From contig JAKSZP010014464.1 in NCBI GenBank assembly GCA_022478985.1, forward strand, positions 248,001-312,000: a DNA stretch of 64,000 nt, given 5' to 3'. Both the position numbers and the translations under genes were made by a program. Positions 11,388-21,879 of the stretch are shown piece by piece. This DNA is from Massospora cicadina. Lineage: Eukaryota > Entomophthoromycota > Entomophthoromycetes > Entomophthorales > Entomophthoraceae. Position 1 is the stretch's first letter, and every line of letters begins with the position of its first letter. Under the pieces are notes generated by a model, which saw only the letters and a program-made list of their open reading frames with translations, did no database searches and was not told the DNA's origin.

Positions 11388-11893
11388 CCCACCCCAAGTG
11401 CAAACTAAAGTAGTTATTAAGTAATATTAATTTTTTACCTTTTTAGTTATCTACTTTTTTTATTATATATATATAAATATATATATATGTTTGTTTTATT
11501 TTATTTTTTATGCAATGCTAATATTTTAAATATTACATTTTTTTTCTTTTTCTTATTTTCTATTTTTTCTTTATAGATTGGCCAGCTTATTAGCCTTTTT
11601 ATAAATTTAAGTGGACATAGTTGTATATAAAATTGGCCCTAACTTCTCTGTTAACAGGTGTTGTTTTCTCCATGTTGGTCAAGGTATGCAATTCACTTAT
11701 TATAACAACATTGTTAAGGCTGATTAGGTCAATCAGGCTTGTTTCCACATTAACTCCCCTCCATGATAAGATCCAGGGAGCTGGAGGCACTCATATCAGA
11801 GCTAATTTCCATCCTAATGTTGATTTCTCATCTAGCTGAATTTACCAGGAATTGTCTATTTAAATTCATCTTGGAGAGTGTTAATGATTTTGA

Positions 11894-11903
11894 GTGAGCA
11901 CCA
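11894..11903 (-). promoter_or_regulatory. Element E primer-binding site
   Basis: On the minus strand TGGTGCTCAC starts two bases after the 5' LTR end (...TTTGGACA). It is identical to element D's site. Confidence 0.75.
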
Positions 11904-11905
11904 AT

Positions 11906-13100
11906 TGTCCAAATATGAGGATTGCTTTCTTGATTAATTAAATCCTGCATGGTAAATCAGAAAGAAATTTGGCCAGTGGATCCTCAATTTGGCCAGTTGC
12001 TTACAGTTTTAAAACCGTTTGAAAATGCAATAAGCATATGAAAATGGCTCCAACCTTTCTGGCTGATTTTGGGTTTACTTTTCCCCTGTAATCAAAAAAC
12101 TTCAGCTGAGGCAGGCAAATTGCAAGCTGGGGATCCTGAGATCCCAGCTTGCCAACACTCTCCAAAAGAACTTTAGATACAAATAAAATGAAGGTAAAAT
12201 AAAATAGACTTTAATTAAGACTAGATTATCTGATGAGAATTCATTAGGCCAGCGCTGGTATTTATACCTCTAGGGCATCTCCTGGCCGCATCAGAGTACA
12301 AAGTTTCAACAGATACTTTACCACCTCAGTTCAGTCCTTGAACTGATACAACTGAAAACTTTTCTTAGGTTTATTGGTGGCAAAATACTCTCAAAATTGG
12401 GAGAATTTCAGGTACAAAAATTGCGATAAAAGCATGCAAAATTGTCCTAAGATCTTCTAGATCTCAGTTTCGTCATACTGCTGATAAAATACACCTTCTG
12501 TGAAATTTTTGCCTCCATTGAAGTAAATGATGCACCCCTAATCAGGACGTCAGCAGGCCTCTTCCTTGATAGCGATAGGTAACCCCTTTTGGGCAGTCCA
12601 TGCAAGTGCTATCATGCCAATTATGCAGATCAAAATACAAATTTTTGCCCTAGGGCAGAAAATTGATTACGTTGTTCATTTGTTTGATTGTCCATGGGAC
12701 TCTTAAATGTAGCTTTGGGTTGTCCCCAGATAATTTTGTATACAAATTTCTTAATACAGGTCCCAATTAATCAGGACTAGTTGCCAATGATTGGAGCAGA
12801 GATAATTGGCTTAACTTTGTGTCTGTATTCAGCCCAAGATTCTAATAGAATAATCAATTAATTTGACGTTGAGTTGATCAACCTGGCCAAGTAGTTTCAG
12901 AGAAGGTTAACCTAAATGTGCGGGGATATTTGGCACAAGTTTTAGTAGATATAATTAAATCCACATAGCAATAATCAGTCCAAGCCTCATTACTGTACTA
13001 AGGTTTAATTAGATTATTAGTTCAAGAATCATGTGGGAAAATTGACCCAATCTGTAGGTTGTCAAAGGGTTTATTTTCAAGTCAACCACAGAATTTGATA
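11906..13100 (-). repeat. Element E 5' LTR
   Basis: Direct repeat of 9943-11135, 1195 bp. On the plus strand it starts TGTCCAAATATGAGG and ends ...CAGAATTTGATA; the last two bases are TA where the other copy has CA. A TATA-like box is at 12259-12266 on the minus strand. Confidence 0.85.
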
Positions 13101-13105
13101 GACAC

Positions 13106-14040
13106 ATCCATCTGAGTGATAAATTTCCTATTAAAGTTTGGATAGCATAGCACTGGCGCACTGATCAGCGCCATCCATAAGGTATCAAAGGCGTAATGAT
13201 GATGTTCCGTCCATTTGAACACAGCATATTTTTTTAACTACTCAAATAGCAGACCCACAGCACAGCTAAAGTTAGGGATAAAGAGCCAGTAGCAATTAAC
13301 CATTTCTAAAAATACCTGTAAGTTACGTTTAATATTAGTTTATTCATTTTTCAGATGTCCTCCACTTTGGCTGGCTATGGTTTCAGCCCCTTGGAGTCTA
13401 CCACAAACTGCAAGCATTCAGCTGATCTATGAATAAGTTTTTTTGAGGCTTTACTTTTTATGTATGCCTCAGCAATCCACCGGAGTACTGTTTCTAGATG
13501 AATGAGTTGCTTTAAAAAGGTTTGAGATAAAAATTGATATCATCAAGGTATATGTGGACACACAACAACTTCAGGTCACAGAGAATAGTGTCCATGGCTC
13601 GTTGGAACGTAGCCAGGGCTTTTCACAGCCCTTGAGGCATATGGGCCAGTTGGAAAAGGCCTTTGGATGTGATTATGGCGCATTTCTCCTGTTCCACCAT
13701 GAGTAACACAATTTGCCAGTAACCTGATATTCAGTCTATCGCTGAGAAGTAGTTGGCTCATCTAGCCAATCCAAACCATCATTGATCTGCGGCAAGGGGT
13801 ACAAGTCCTTTTTTGTGATACTATTTAGCTTCTGGTAGTCTATTACTACTTGGTTGGTGCCATCCTTCTTTATTACAATCAGAATGGGTGAATCCCATTA
13901 ACACTTGGATAGTTTTGGCATCCCTTCCTTCAGCAACTTATCAATTTCCTCAGTGACAACATCTTCCACTGCCCTTGATTGGAAGATCGGCCAAGCCCTT
14001 ATGGGGAATGATCTCCTGTGTCTTATTGATGGACCACCCC
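13106..14040 (-). pseudogene. pol: Element D reverse transcriptase and start of RNase H
   Basis: Minus-strand blocks run in order. Asp-Thr-Gly-Asp-His and Pro-Ile-Arg-Ala-Trp lie near 13990-14035. Lys-Lys-Asp-Gly-Thr-Asn-Gln-Val-Val-Ile-Asp-Tyr lies near 13840-13880. Phe-Ser-Ala-Ile-Asp and Ser-Gly-Tyr-Trp-Gln-Ile near 13715-13755 include the first catalytic Asp. His-Met-Pro-Gln-Gly-Leu is near 13630-13650, and Tyr-Leu-Asp-Asp at 13539-13550. Stops replace some residues, and frames shift around 13760 and after 13530. At 13106 the RNase H start (Gln-Met-Asp) meets element E. Confidence 0.85.
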
Positions 14041-14269
14041 CTGAGAACACCCTAAATTCTGATTGTCAATAGCAAAAATCTCCTTGTACTTCTGAAATAA
14101 AGCTATCACTTGGTCTTTTTGTTCTTTCAATATCCTTATTAAGTTCTGCAATGGTACTGCTGTCATTACAATGGCTGGAGAATCTACTGTTAGGCCAAAT
14201 TCATCTAACAAACTGAAATAACGAACCTGATGGACCTCCTTGATTGGAATCAAGTGAAAATACGCTACT

Positions 14270-15030
14270 ATTTGATGTCAGCAGATTTGCATTGTTTTAC
14301 TATGGAGATTCGCTAACAAAACCTTGATTTCTCCATGACCTGGTAGTATAATCCCTGGAGCCACATGAGACTCAAGCCATATTTGATGATAGGGCCCAAG
14401 GATCTCCCCATAAAGCCTTGCAGGAACTTCCACCTTTAACTCAGTGTTCACTAGAGCTTGATTCCCAGAAGGAATTGATATAGGCCCTGCATATTGGAGG
14501 GGTATCTTTGTATTCATATATCTTCTGTGGAAGGGGCCGAGTCTTGCTTTTCAGTTGATGATAGCGAGCTGGCATCACCCTGTCACTATATGCAATGTAG
14601 ATGTGACTCATGTGCATTAAATCCTTTGGCACTCCACTAGGGGTAAAGTAAATTAGGATTTGCTGTCCCAAAATGGCAAGGGTTTCCTCCATCATATCAG
14701 TGACAGTCCCAAAATATTTCAGGGAAGCAGTTTCAATTAGCAATTTGTAACTGTTGTTTAGTAAACACAATAGCTAGAGCTACAATGACAATAGACCCAA
14801 ACTGGAAGGTAATGCACTGTAAGCTCCCTCAGATATGGTGCTTTCTTCTCCAGCAGTCCTGTAGATCATTTGATAATCTAAATCAGGTTTTAACGTCAAC
14901 TTGCCATCAACTTAGTATAAACTATGTTGAGGGGAGCGCCTGTATCCATTATAGCGCGGACTTTATTTTTTGCTACAAAAATATCACAGTAAGTACACTC
15001 AGGATGAGAAAAATATTGACCGTTTAATAT
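14270..15030 (-). pseudogene. Element D aspartic protease and linker to RT
   Basis: The active site Met-Asp-Thr-Gly-Ala-Pro-Leu-Asn-Ile-Val is coded on the minus strand, with Asp-Thr-Gly at 14938-14946. Downstream are open pieces at 14441-14770 and 14278-14517; the latter contains Gly-His-Gly-Glu-Ile-Lys-Val-Leu-Leu-Ala-Asn and belongs to the spacer between protease and RT. Intact catalytic residues but broken frames point to a pseudogene. Confidence 0.72.
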
Positions 15031-15429
15031 GTGGACGTTTACAGGGTTTCTTTTTCCAATAAAACTCAATATCCCCTCACCAACTTTGGGTTATTCTTTA
15101 AAAATGGCATTTACTGGAAGGGCAACGTTTACTCCTTTCAGAGTTGGCGCATCCGCATCAGAATACAGCTTGTCTGAGGAAGCTTGATCAAGCATTTGGC
15201 CTGCATAAAGCTTCAGTTGCTCCAAAGATCTTTCATCTACCGTGAACTTGGCTTGAGCTCATGTTACTACATTCACTCCTCCAACTGGCTTCTGGTATTA
15301 AATTCTTGTCATTGTTTTGAGGGTTTTTTGCAGGATATATTACTATTAATTCAGGGATGTTTGGGGTTAGGGTTGTGGAGGCAGAGAGTCCCATCTCTAC
15401 TACGCTCCATTTTTCCCTGGTAGTATTGA

Positions 15430-16862
15430 TCTTATTGCACGTAGTGCAATGACAGTTAGTGAAGCTTCATGCCAAGTGGCCAGAGCGACCGCATTCATAG
15501 CAAATAACCCATAAAAGCCACGTACTTGATTTTCATAAGATGGTCCAGGTCAGAAAGTTTGGGGTTGTTCATCATAATCAGGGACAGGTTGGTAAGATGC
15601 TTGCTTCCATTCAGCATAACTAGGTCTTGGTCAGTAAGTAATGTTGCTGACGATTTTTGTAAATGGCTCTGGGGTGGTAGTCAAACTGTTGAGAATAATT
15701 TGGCTGAGGACGAGGCACAGAATTATATTAAGGCTGAGGGTTGCTAGGCGGACCATGGGCTGGAAGCATATTCTCCAGAATAAAAGGGTACAGCAGAGGC
15801 GGTAGTTTTCTGTTCCATATTTGGTGGCGGAAAGTTAGGGGATATGCGGTGCAAGAACTGTAAATTTTAAGCAGGGGAACGTCATCATCCAGAATCAGCA
15901 TAATGTAATTGTTAAGTTCTCAGTATGGATTTACCATGAAGGTCAATGTGATGCACATGTCAGATTCTGCTAAGTATCCTTCCCCAATTAACATGTGAGC
16001 CTCCATCATAAATCAATCAGCAAACTCCATAAGAGTCTCGTTATGGCAGAATCCAATCTTCAATTTTTCCGCCCTTTGCTGCGACATCTTTGAGGTGCCC
16101 CCAGACAGTTAAAGCATAATATCTTTTACATCCAAGTAGGTAACAGAGCTGCTCAGAAGATAGCAGGTGACTTGATCGGCACTCCCAAAATCCTAGGCAG
16201 ATATCAACAGTTTTTATTCCTGTCATTCAAATGACCTTATGCTGCAAATATAAACCGTTTGAAGAAGCCATAGATATTCCCATCTCAATCAAATAGAGTT
16301 AGTTTCTCGATATTAACCTCCTCGTCTCATTCACAACTTTTTGGACATACTGTGGATTGGGTCAAATCCAAAATCAGTTTTTTAATGAAAAGCTGGGCCA
16401 GTGGAAGTTGGGATGTCTGCTGATTCAGAGGTAGCATGGCCTTCTGTCATGGTTATCTCTGCCATCACTTAGAAATTGGCGCTCCAACTCATACACATAT
16501 CCAGAGCTACCATCCTGGGTGTAATAGCTCCAGCCAGCATCATATTCCTCCTCATATATAGGGCTCCTCCTTGTCATCCTACTTTTCCCAATTAGAGAGC
16601 TGGGAGGTACGGGCCAATTTCTGCTAACATGTTGTAGTCGTTTGTTAGTGTCATCCAAACGATTGGCGAGTTCCTTGTTTCGCTGTTCCAGAATTTGCAT
16701 TTGACTAAACGTGCTATCAAGCTGGTGCATAACGGCATTTCACTCTTAAAGAAGTTCATACTGTTTCTTGAGCACTGTGTCTAAAATGAGTTTGAGTTCA
16801 TCATAATCAGCTGGTGCAGCGCCTTGTGAAGATTCCCCTGCAACTCAGGCTTTATGAGACAT
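15430..16862 (-). pseudogene. gag: Element D gag with coiled coil and zinc knuckle
   Basis: A minus-strand ATG at 16862, some 55 bases after the primer site, begins Met-Ser-His-Lys-Ala and meets an early stop. The open part 16425-16730 (101 aa) is a heptad-like coiled coil (Leu-Glu-Gln-Arg-Asn-Lys-Glu-Leu-Ala-Asn-Arg-Leu) followed by an acidic, Tyr-rich stretch. The capsid region to about 15830 is decayed. Near 15467-15515 the nucleocapsid motif Cys-Tyr-Glu-Cys-Gly-Arg-Ser-Gly-His-Leu-Ala can be read, its last Cys apparently lost. Gag forms the particle that packages element RNA. Confidence 0.72.
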
Positions 16863-16917
16863 AGCTGAAAAACTTGGAGATCTTAAGTTTAGTGGTTTAT
16901 CAATGGGACCCCCTATA

Positions 16918-16927
16918 GTGAGCACCA
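16918..16927 (-). promoter_or_regulatory. Element D primer-binding site
   Basis: TGGTGCTCAC on the minus strand lies one base after the LTR end ...ATTATAACA. Confidence 0.75.
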
Positions 16928-16928
16928 A

Positions 16929-17464
16929 TGTTATAATTTTTGGCGGTAGCATTGGGATCCACCGTAAGGGTCACACAGGCTAAACCCACTGAGCAACGGA
17001 CAGATGATGTGAGGATCATTAGTCCTCCAAATAGACTAAATATATAAGAAAAATAGGAGCAATTTCTTTGAATACACTTTATGTATTTTGTTTAAATACA
17101 GTGACTCTTTGCTATTCCTCTCTCTACTACTCACTGCCTCTCTTTCAATCGCCTATCTCACTTATATACCAGTGACTTCAGATGATACCATTCTCATAGC
17201 TTAGGCTATTTTATTCCGCCAATTCTCTTTGGTTTTGGCTTGTTATTCCTCAACTCTCTATTGCCCTAATTCGAGGTGATCTAAATTGTATTCGTCAAAT
17301 GTCAACATTGCCTTATCACCTTATTTGGAGTTGATCCAATAACAACCCATTATAACCCGATATCATCTCATCTCAAGGTGCTTGAGTAATCGTAAATAGT
17401 ATCTTGGTCAGCAGATTCTTCTCATATGCCATATCTATCTCAGGATTATCGTCAAGTCATATCA
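16929..17464 (-). repeat. Element D 5' LTR
   Basis: A 536-bp direct partner of 7799-8330. It contains a TATA-like TATATAAG on the minus strand at 17161-17168, which would serve as the promoter of this copy. It ends at ...AGTCATATCA and is followed by the target duplication GTGTT (17465-17469). Confidence 0.85.
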
Positions 17465-17678
17465 GTGTTGCAACAAACTGCAAAATCCCAAGTAGACAGT
17501 ATGGCCAAAGACATTAGAAATCAAGCTTTATTTGAAGAGGAGTATGAAACCTTAAAAAAGAATTCGAATACCTCAAAAAGCAAAGCTGCCAGTACTCCCC
17601 CAGCTTTGTTAAAAAGAAATAGGAAAAAGCTCTGCTTATTTGGCCAAAAAAGTTTGGAAAAACAACTAAGGGCTGAAT
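17465..17678 (+). pseudogene. gag: Element C gag, middle part between D and the LINE
   Basis: The coiled-coil frame cut at 7802 continues here with Val-Leu-Gln-Gln-Thr-Ala-Lys-Ser-Gln-Val-Asp and a Lys/Ser-rich segment, ending with Glu-Lys-Gln-Leu-Arg-Ala-Glu at the LINE insertion. An ORF predictor would extend it to 17788, but the codons after 17678 belong to the LINE. Confidence 0.75.
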
Positions 17679-18695
17679 CTCGAGCCTTGGGCCTCAACAA
17701 TCCATCAAACCCCCACTCCCTGATGAAATACCTCGCATCACACACATCGGCCACAGGTCCTCACGGGACTAAAACCCACTACAAATGAATCCTACTCTCC
17801 ATGCGAAGCGCAGAGTGGAGAATTCGTATCTGTGGACATACAACCCAAAGAGGCCGCCCCTCTCCTCAGTTCACACAAGAGGTACAGGGGCTACCCATCC
17901 ATGATGGCGTGATCCCCATTCGACCCCATGTCCTATCCAGGGTGGACTACCTGGACATGATGGACATCCCTTATTCCACTGAGACCCAAAAGACTATCTG
18001 GAAATACGCACAACATCCTCTGTTGCAGCCTCAAGTCCGCTCCCATGTGTGGCGCTGCCTGAGGCGGGTGTATCGTACAGCTGAGCGCTCTAACGCTTTA
18101 CACTCATCCTGTGTCGTGTGTGGCCAGTATGGAACGCTGTTCCACCGCCTGGAGAAGTGCCCCACCTCTAAAGTGATATAGCGCGAAGTCCAACGTCTAC
18201 TGGGCCAGGATTAAACGCATCCCTTCAGTCTGTCAAGAGATATGTTTGCTTCATCAATGGCCTCCCCCTTCCACCCTCCCTCCATGCTCTGGTGGTTGCA
18301 ATCGCCATGTGGACTATCCACACGATTGTCTTGGATGCCATCGCTGGCTCCATCCCCACCCTCCCAGAAGCTGTCCACAGATTCTGGTCTCATTTGGTGG
18401 ACCACTTTCAAGCGTGGATGTTTGGATACCTCCCACCACGTCACTGACAGCTGGTCTCCTCCTGGTTCCCAGTCTGGTTCATCAAATCAGATCCCTTCCT
18501 CCACACGTGCTCAATAGTGGCTACGGCCCCTTAACACGTTCTCTTTCCCTCCCCATAAGTGGCGTTCCCGCTGGCAACAAGAGATAGCATCGCTTCTCTG
18601 GGGTGCCTCCCTGGTACTAAGTTTATCTTTCCTGAGTCATATTTGGAAGTGTCCATCCAATGGTCGGCCTTCCCCACAATAAATTAAATTAAATT
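17679..18695 (+). mobile_element. 5'-truncated LINE (non-LTR retrotransposon)
   Basis: A 1.0-kb block, visibly more GC-rich than its surroundings, ends in an AATAAATTAAATTAAATT tail at 18678-18695. It is flanked by a 19-bp duplication (17660-17678 and 18696-18714, AAACAACTAAGGGCYGAAT) with one mismatch. Short 3' tails, 5' truncation and long target duplications are hallmarks of target-primed reverse transcription. It carries only the C-terminal end of a LINE protein. Confidence 0.88.
17801..18443 (+). pseudogene. LINE ORF2 C-terminal fragment (zinc-binding domain)
   Basis: The open frame 17801-18181 reads a segment typical of LINE C-termini: Arg-Ser-His-Val-Trp-Arg-Cys-Leu-Arg-Arg-Val-Tyr, then Cys-Val-Val-Cys-Gly-(8 residues)-His-Arg-Leu-Glu-Lys-Cys-Pro, a CCHC-like cluster of the type found after LINE reverse transcriptases. 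After a stop and frame change, a hydrophobic segment with Ala-Met-Trp-Thr-Ile-His and Arg-Phe-Trp-Ser-His-Leu-Val-Asp-His-Phe follows up to a stop near 18443. The RT domain itself is missing through 5' truncation. Open frames at 18242-18517 and 18246-18587 are shadows. Confidence 0.7.
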
Positions 18696-19620
18696 AAACA
18701 ACTAAGGGCCGAATTCAAGCATTAGAATCCAGCAGTTTGGAGCAAAATTATGAAAATGAATCATTGGAGATTGACACCAAAGCAGAAACTGATATTTCGA
18801 ACATCTAATATATGCCTAGAGTTCTGGCATCAATCCCAACTCCAGATACTCCCTAACAGGAAAGATGGTTGATTATGAATAATGATACACCAAGATGTTC
18901 AAGAAGAATTACAACCCCTATTCCCAAAACAGGGCATTATGACTTTAATCCATTATTTACCAAAGTTTAATAAAGATGGGAACATTCACTCTTTCCTCAA
19001 GTTATTTGAAAAAGTAATGAGGGGAGCATCTTACCATGAAAAAGGACCAGCAAGGATTAACTCGCTTGATGCCTATAGCTGTGACTTTACTATGCCCTAT
19101 TTGGGAGACAATTGGCTCTATGTGGATGCCAAAGTTGCAGTGACAAAACAGTTTGGAGGACCTGAAAAATTAGAAACCAAATTAAGAGAACTTCATAATA
19201 TTGAATCTAAGCATAATGAGATTATTAAGGAATTTTCAGACAGATTTTTCCATAAGTCACAAGTTCTGCATAAGTGCAGCACAATAGATTAGTTTGACGC
19301 TAAGATTGCAATGGAACATGCAGGTATGCTCTTTCGTGAACTGCACAATGTCATGATACCTGCATCAATGGAAGCTTGGAAATTCAAGAGCTTACCAATT
19401 ATTTGAGAAGCTAATCCCATAATTTAAATACCCCTAATTGACCCAAGGATCAGCAAAAATTTCGATCTTTGGGTCCAAAAAGCAACACTATGTCCAACCA
19501 GGGAAAATTCCTGAACTATGAACAAAAATTTGGGCAAAAACATTAAACAGGGCCGATTACATGCCACAACTGTGGTCAAAAGGGGAATTTTGATAGCAAA
19601 TGCTACAGATTGTCCAACAA
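18696..19620 (+). pseudogene. gag: Element C gag: capsid domain and zinc knuckle
   Basis: After the LINE, the coiled coil ends near 18810 (one-base shift and stop). The open frame 18882-19292 (136 aa) is a gag capsid domain: Phe-Leu-Lys-Leu-Phe-Glu-Lys-Val-Met, then Asn-Trp-Leu-Tyr-Val-Asp-Ala-Lys-Val-Ala-Val and Phe-Ser-Asp-Arg-Phe. A nucleocapsid motif at 19563-19606 reads Cys-His-Asn-Cys-Gly-Gln-Lys-Gly-Asn-Phe-Asp-Ser-Lys-Cys; the zinc-binding His is replaced by Asn. Its position before the protease is normal. Confidence 0.78.
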
Positions 19621-19699
19621 AAAGCCTGGGGTCAACGTTGCTCTAGAAATCAACAGTATCAGTGAGGTGGGAATAGAGCAGGTGGATTAGAGACGTAAT

Positions 19700-20480
19700 G
19701 ATCTAACTCCACCAATGTTCAACCATTCCACCTGACCCTGGTGATCTCTTTAGGGCCAAAGATGTCACCGAAGATAACCTCCATCATATTGTAGCCAATA
19801 ATGTTATTGTCACTACTTGGGCCACAGCAAAAGCAATTGATCCCTTGAAAGGAACCAAAAGAAGATTGAGCAGAGGTATCAAAACCTTACACAAAACAGA
19901 TTATTGATTATGATTTAGACCTCCAACCCAGATGTTCAACCGACCTACCTTTGCTTAACTATGTAAAAGTAGTCATTACCATGAAGACCTTAGCAGATAG
20001 CTTCCCAGAGATTTGCTCAAGTCTGAAATCACACCTGGAATCGAGCAGCAATCACAGAATTCATACAATAAATACCTCTGAAAACTACTCTGAATGTAAT
20101 TATTTGGACATAGAAGTAAACAAGGTGTGAGTTTGGGCCATATTTGTTAGTGGTGCTCTTATCAATATAGTCAGCACAAAATTGGTTAAAAAACTGAAAA
20201 TTGCGCCTGATGCTGCCCACTGTCATGAATATGAAACAGCTGGAGCGCATACAACTAAATCACTGGGTGCATACAGTAACCTACCTCTCAGATTTGAATC
20301 GATTGTAGTAACAGCACCTGATATAGTGTTGCCAAAAACGAATAATGATATCCTAATAAGGACTGGTCCCCCAAAAAAGATATGAAATTTATTCAATCAT
20401 AAGGACGATACTCTCACCATTCTTGGCCAGACTATTCCACTTTACTATAACCAGGACAGGGCAGTTGATTAAAAGAAACC
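19700..20480 (+). pseudogene. Element C protease remnant
   Basis: Around 20130-20170 the frame reads Val-Trp-Ala-Ile-Phe-Val-Ser-Gly-Ala-Leu-Ile-Asn-Ile-Val-Ser, the protease active-site region with the catalytic Asp changed to Val. The open frame 20182-20385 continues with Asn-Asn-Asp-Ile-Leu-Ile, the conserved end of the domain. The enzyme cannot be active. Confidence 0.62.
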
Positions 20481-20985
20481 CAGCCTACTCATAAATCTGG
20501 CCTACAAAGGTGGAGTAGTCCCAATTGATTATTTCAAAGCGCAGTCAAAGATAAAAGCACAAATTACTCAGATCAATGATTCAAAGGCCCACTTTAGTCA
20601 AATCAGCATATTACTATAACCTCTGGAGATCAAGTAATTATCCTAACTGGACTAACAATTAATTTCCTGTAAGGCTTTACAGTGAACTATATCAACCATG
20701 GTCTAAATTTTAATTTGAACCAAATATTACCCCTGTTATTATCATTCCTGGCCACGGAGAAATACACATCTTATGTGCAAACCTGTAAAATCGACCCATC
20801 TCCATCAAGCGCTATCAAACAATCGCATTTTTGCATCTATACCTTACCTCAGAAATTCACTTATTCCATGATTTTGTAACTTTTGTCAATTAGGGCTCCC
20901 AAATAAGGACCTAATCAGCATCAATAATGTGTCTCTATGGCCGATTTAAGCAACCTGACCAATTCTTAGAAAATCCAAGCTCAGG
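20481..20985 (+). other. Element C spacer between protease and RT
   Basis: No long plausible frame. A block Leu-Ser-Phe-Leu-Ala-Thr-Glu-Lys-Tyr-Thr near 20740-20770 (shifted) resembles the Pro-Gly-His-Gly-Glu-Ile spacer seen in element D. Nothing else is recognised. Confidence 0.4.
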
Positions 20986-20989
20986 AGTA

Positions 20990-21800
20990 CTCAAGATATC
21001 AGGAAATATTCGCACAAGATTGTTTCAACTTGGTATGTGCTAAGGGTGTCACCCACAAAATTGATACTGGAGATCATAAACCAAAATGAAGACACCTGAT
21101 TAGATGCTCAAAATCATCAGAAGAAGCTGTATCTAAGGATAATAAGGAACTCCTCAATCATGGCATGTCAGTACCTTCAAAAAGTCCAAGGCGACACCAA
21201 TTTTTTTAGTGAAGAAAAAGGATGGAAGCAACAAAGTTTTCATTGATTATTGGAAGTTAAACAACATCACAAAAAAGGACTAATACCATCTTCCACGAAT
21301 TGAAAACGCTTTAAATAGACTAGGGAGAGCGAAGTTCTTCTAAGCAATGGACCTTATCAGCAGATATTTAAAATAGATTTTCCCAAAGAGTAGCGTGATA
21401 AATGTGCAATTATAACCAAGAGGGCGTATACCAGCCAGTGTTAATGCCTCAAGGGCTCTGCAATGCCATGGCAACCTTCCAAAGGGCTATGGACACTGTT
21501 CTGGGAGATTTAAAGTTGTCATGTGTACTAGTGTATCTTGATGATATAAAAGTTTTCAGCCACACTTTTGACGATATATTTGGAGCACTGAGAGGAGGTT
21601 TTCAAAAAGCTAGCACCTGCAAACTAAAAGCTTAAGTCCAGAAAAGCAAGTTCTTCAAAGACCAACTGGAATACCTCGGATTTGTAATTGACAAAGTGGG
21701 TCTTTACCCCAACCCTCTAAGCTGGATGCCATCTACAAAATGAAACAGCACAAATTTAAGCGCAATATCCAAGTATTCCTAGGCATGATTGGATACTAAC
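20990..21800 (+). pseudogene. pol: Element C reverse transcriptase
   Basis: Blocks in order are: Val-Lys-Lys-Lys-Asp-Gly-Ser-Asn-Lys-Val near 21210-21240, Ala-Met-Asp-Leu-Ile with an upstream stop near 21345, Leu-Met-Pro-Gln-Gly-Leu-Cys-Asn-Ala-Met-Ala-Thr-Phe-Gln-Arg-Ala-Met-Asp in the open frame 21402-21635, and the catalytic Tyr-Leu-Asp-Asp at 21534-21545. Leu-Glu-Tyr-Leu-Gly-Phe-Val follows near 21668-21690. Several stops and shifts separate them. Confidence 0.87.
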
Positions 21801-21879
21801 GCCAATTTATTACTGATTTTGCACAGCTTGGGGAACCGCTTTTCGATCTATTTAAAGATAAGGTCCCATATAACTGGAC

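Larger units (their letters stand above)
11136..11905 (-). other. Element E internal region without coding domains
   Basis: This 770-bp insert begins (element strand) with the primer site and ends with a purine-rich tract AAGTGGGGGGATA at 11136-11148. The tract and its neighbour, TTATGTTCAAGTCAAGTGGGGG, are nearly the same as those before element C's 3' LTR (23771-23794). Between them are degenerate 45-bp repeats and a T-rich, AT-dinucleotide stretch near 11455-11490. Two short opposed open frames (11599-11790, 11621-11839) show no recognisable domain and are probably chance. Confidence 0.75.
9943..13100 (-). mobile_element. Element E: short non-autonomous LTR retrotransposon inserted in element D RNase H
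   Basis: Two direct repeats of 1193 and 1195 bp (9943-11135, 11906-13100) flank only 770 bp. Target duplication GACGC (9938-9942) and GACAC (13101-13105) differ by one CpG transition. The primer site and polypurine tract sit where a minus-strand LTR element needs them. The internal part has no gag or pol similarity that I can see, so it would depend on another element. Its LTRs are clearly related to those of element C, which makes C-type elements the likely helper. Confidence 0.88.
7799..17464 (-). mobile_element. Element D: Ty3/gypsy retrotransposon inserted in element C gag
   Basis: D has LTRs at 7799-8330 (3') and 16929-17464 (5') and a minus-strand gag-pol between them. GTGTT follows the 5' LTR at 17465-17469 and also stands at 7798-7802, overlapping the LTR end TGTTATAA. 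A target duplication GTGTT next to TGTTATAA would give a tandem TGTT, and loss of one unit explains the observed junction. The host gag frame reads through correctly with one GTGTT. D is split by element E; without E it is about 6.5 kb. Element J at 62701 is of the same family. Confidence 0.88.

Noticed and set aside
11455..11490. AT dinucleotide run as an origin or matrix-attachment site
   Set aside because: Simple AT-rich sequence inside element E; nothing supports a function.
17521..17788. Long open frame 17426-17788 as one gene
   Set aside because: It joins D's LTR end, element C gag and the start of the LINE across two insertion junctions; only 17465-17678 is gag.
18242..18587. Two overlapping plus-strand frames in the LINE
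   Set aside because: Ser/Pro-rich translations in frames other than the LINE protein frame, which is readable nearby; shadows.
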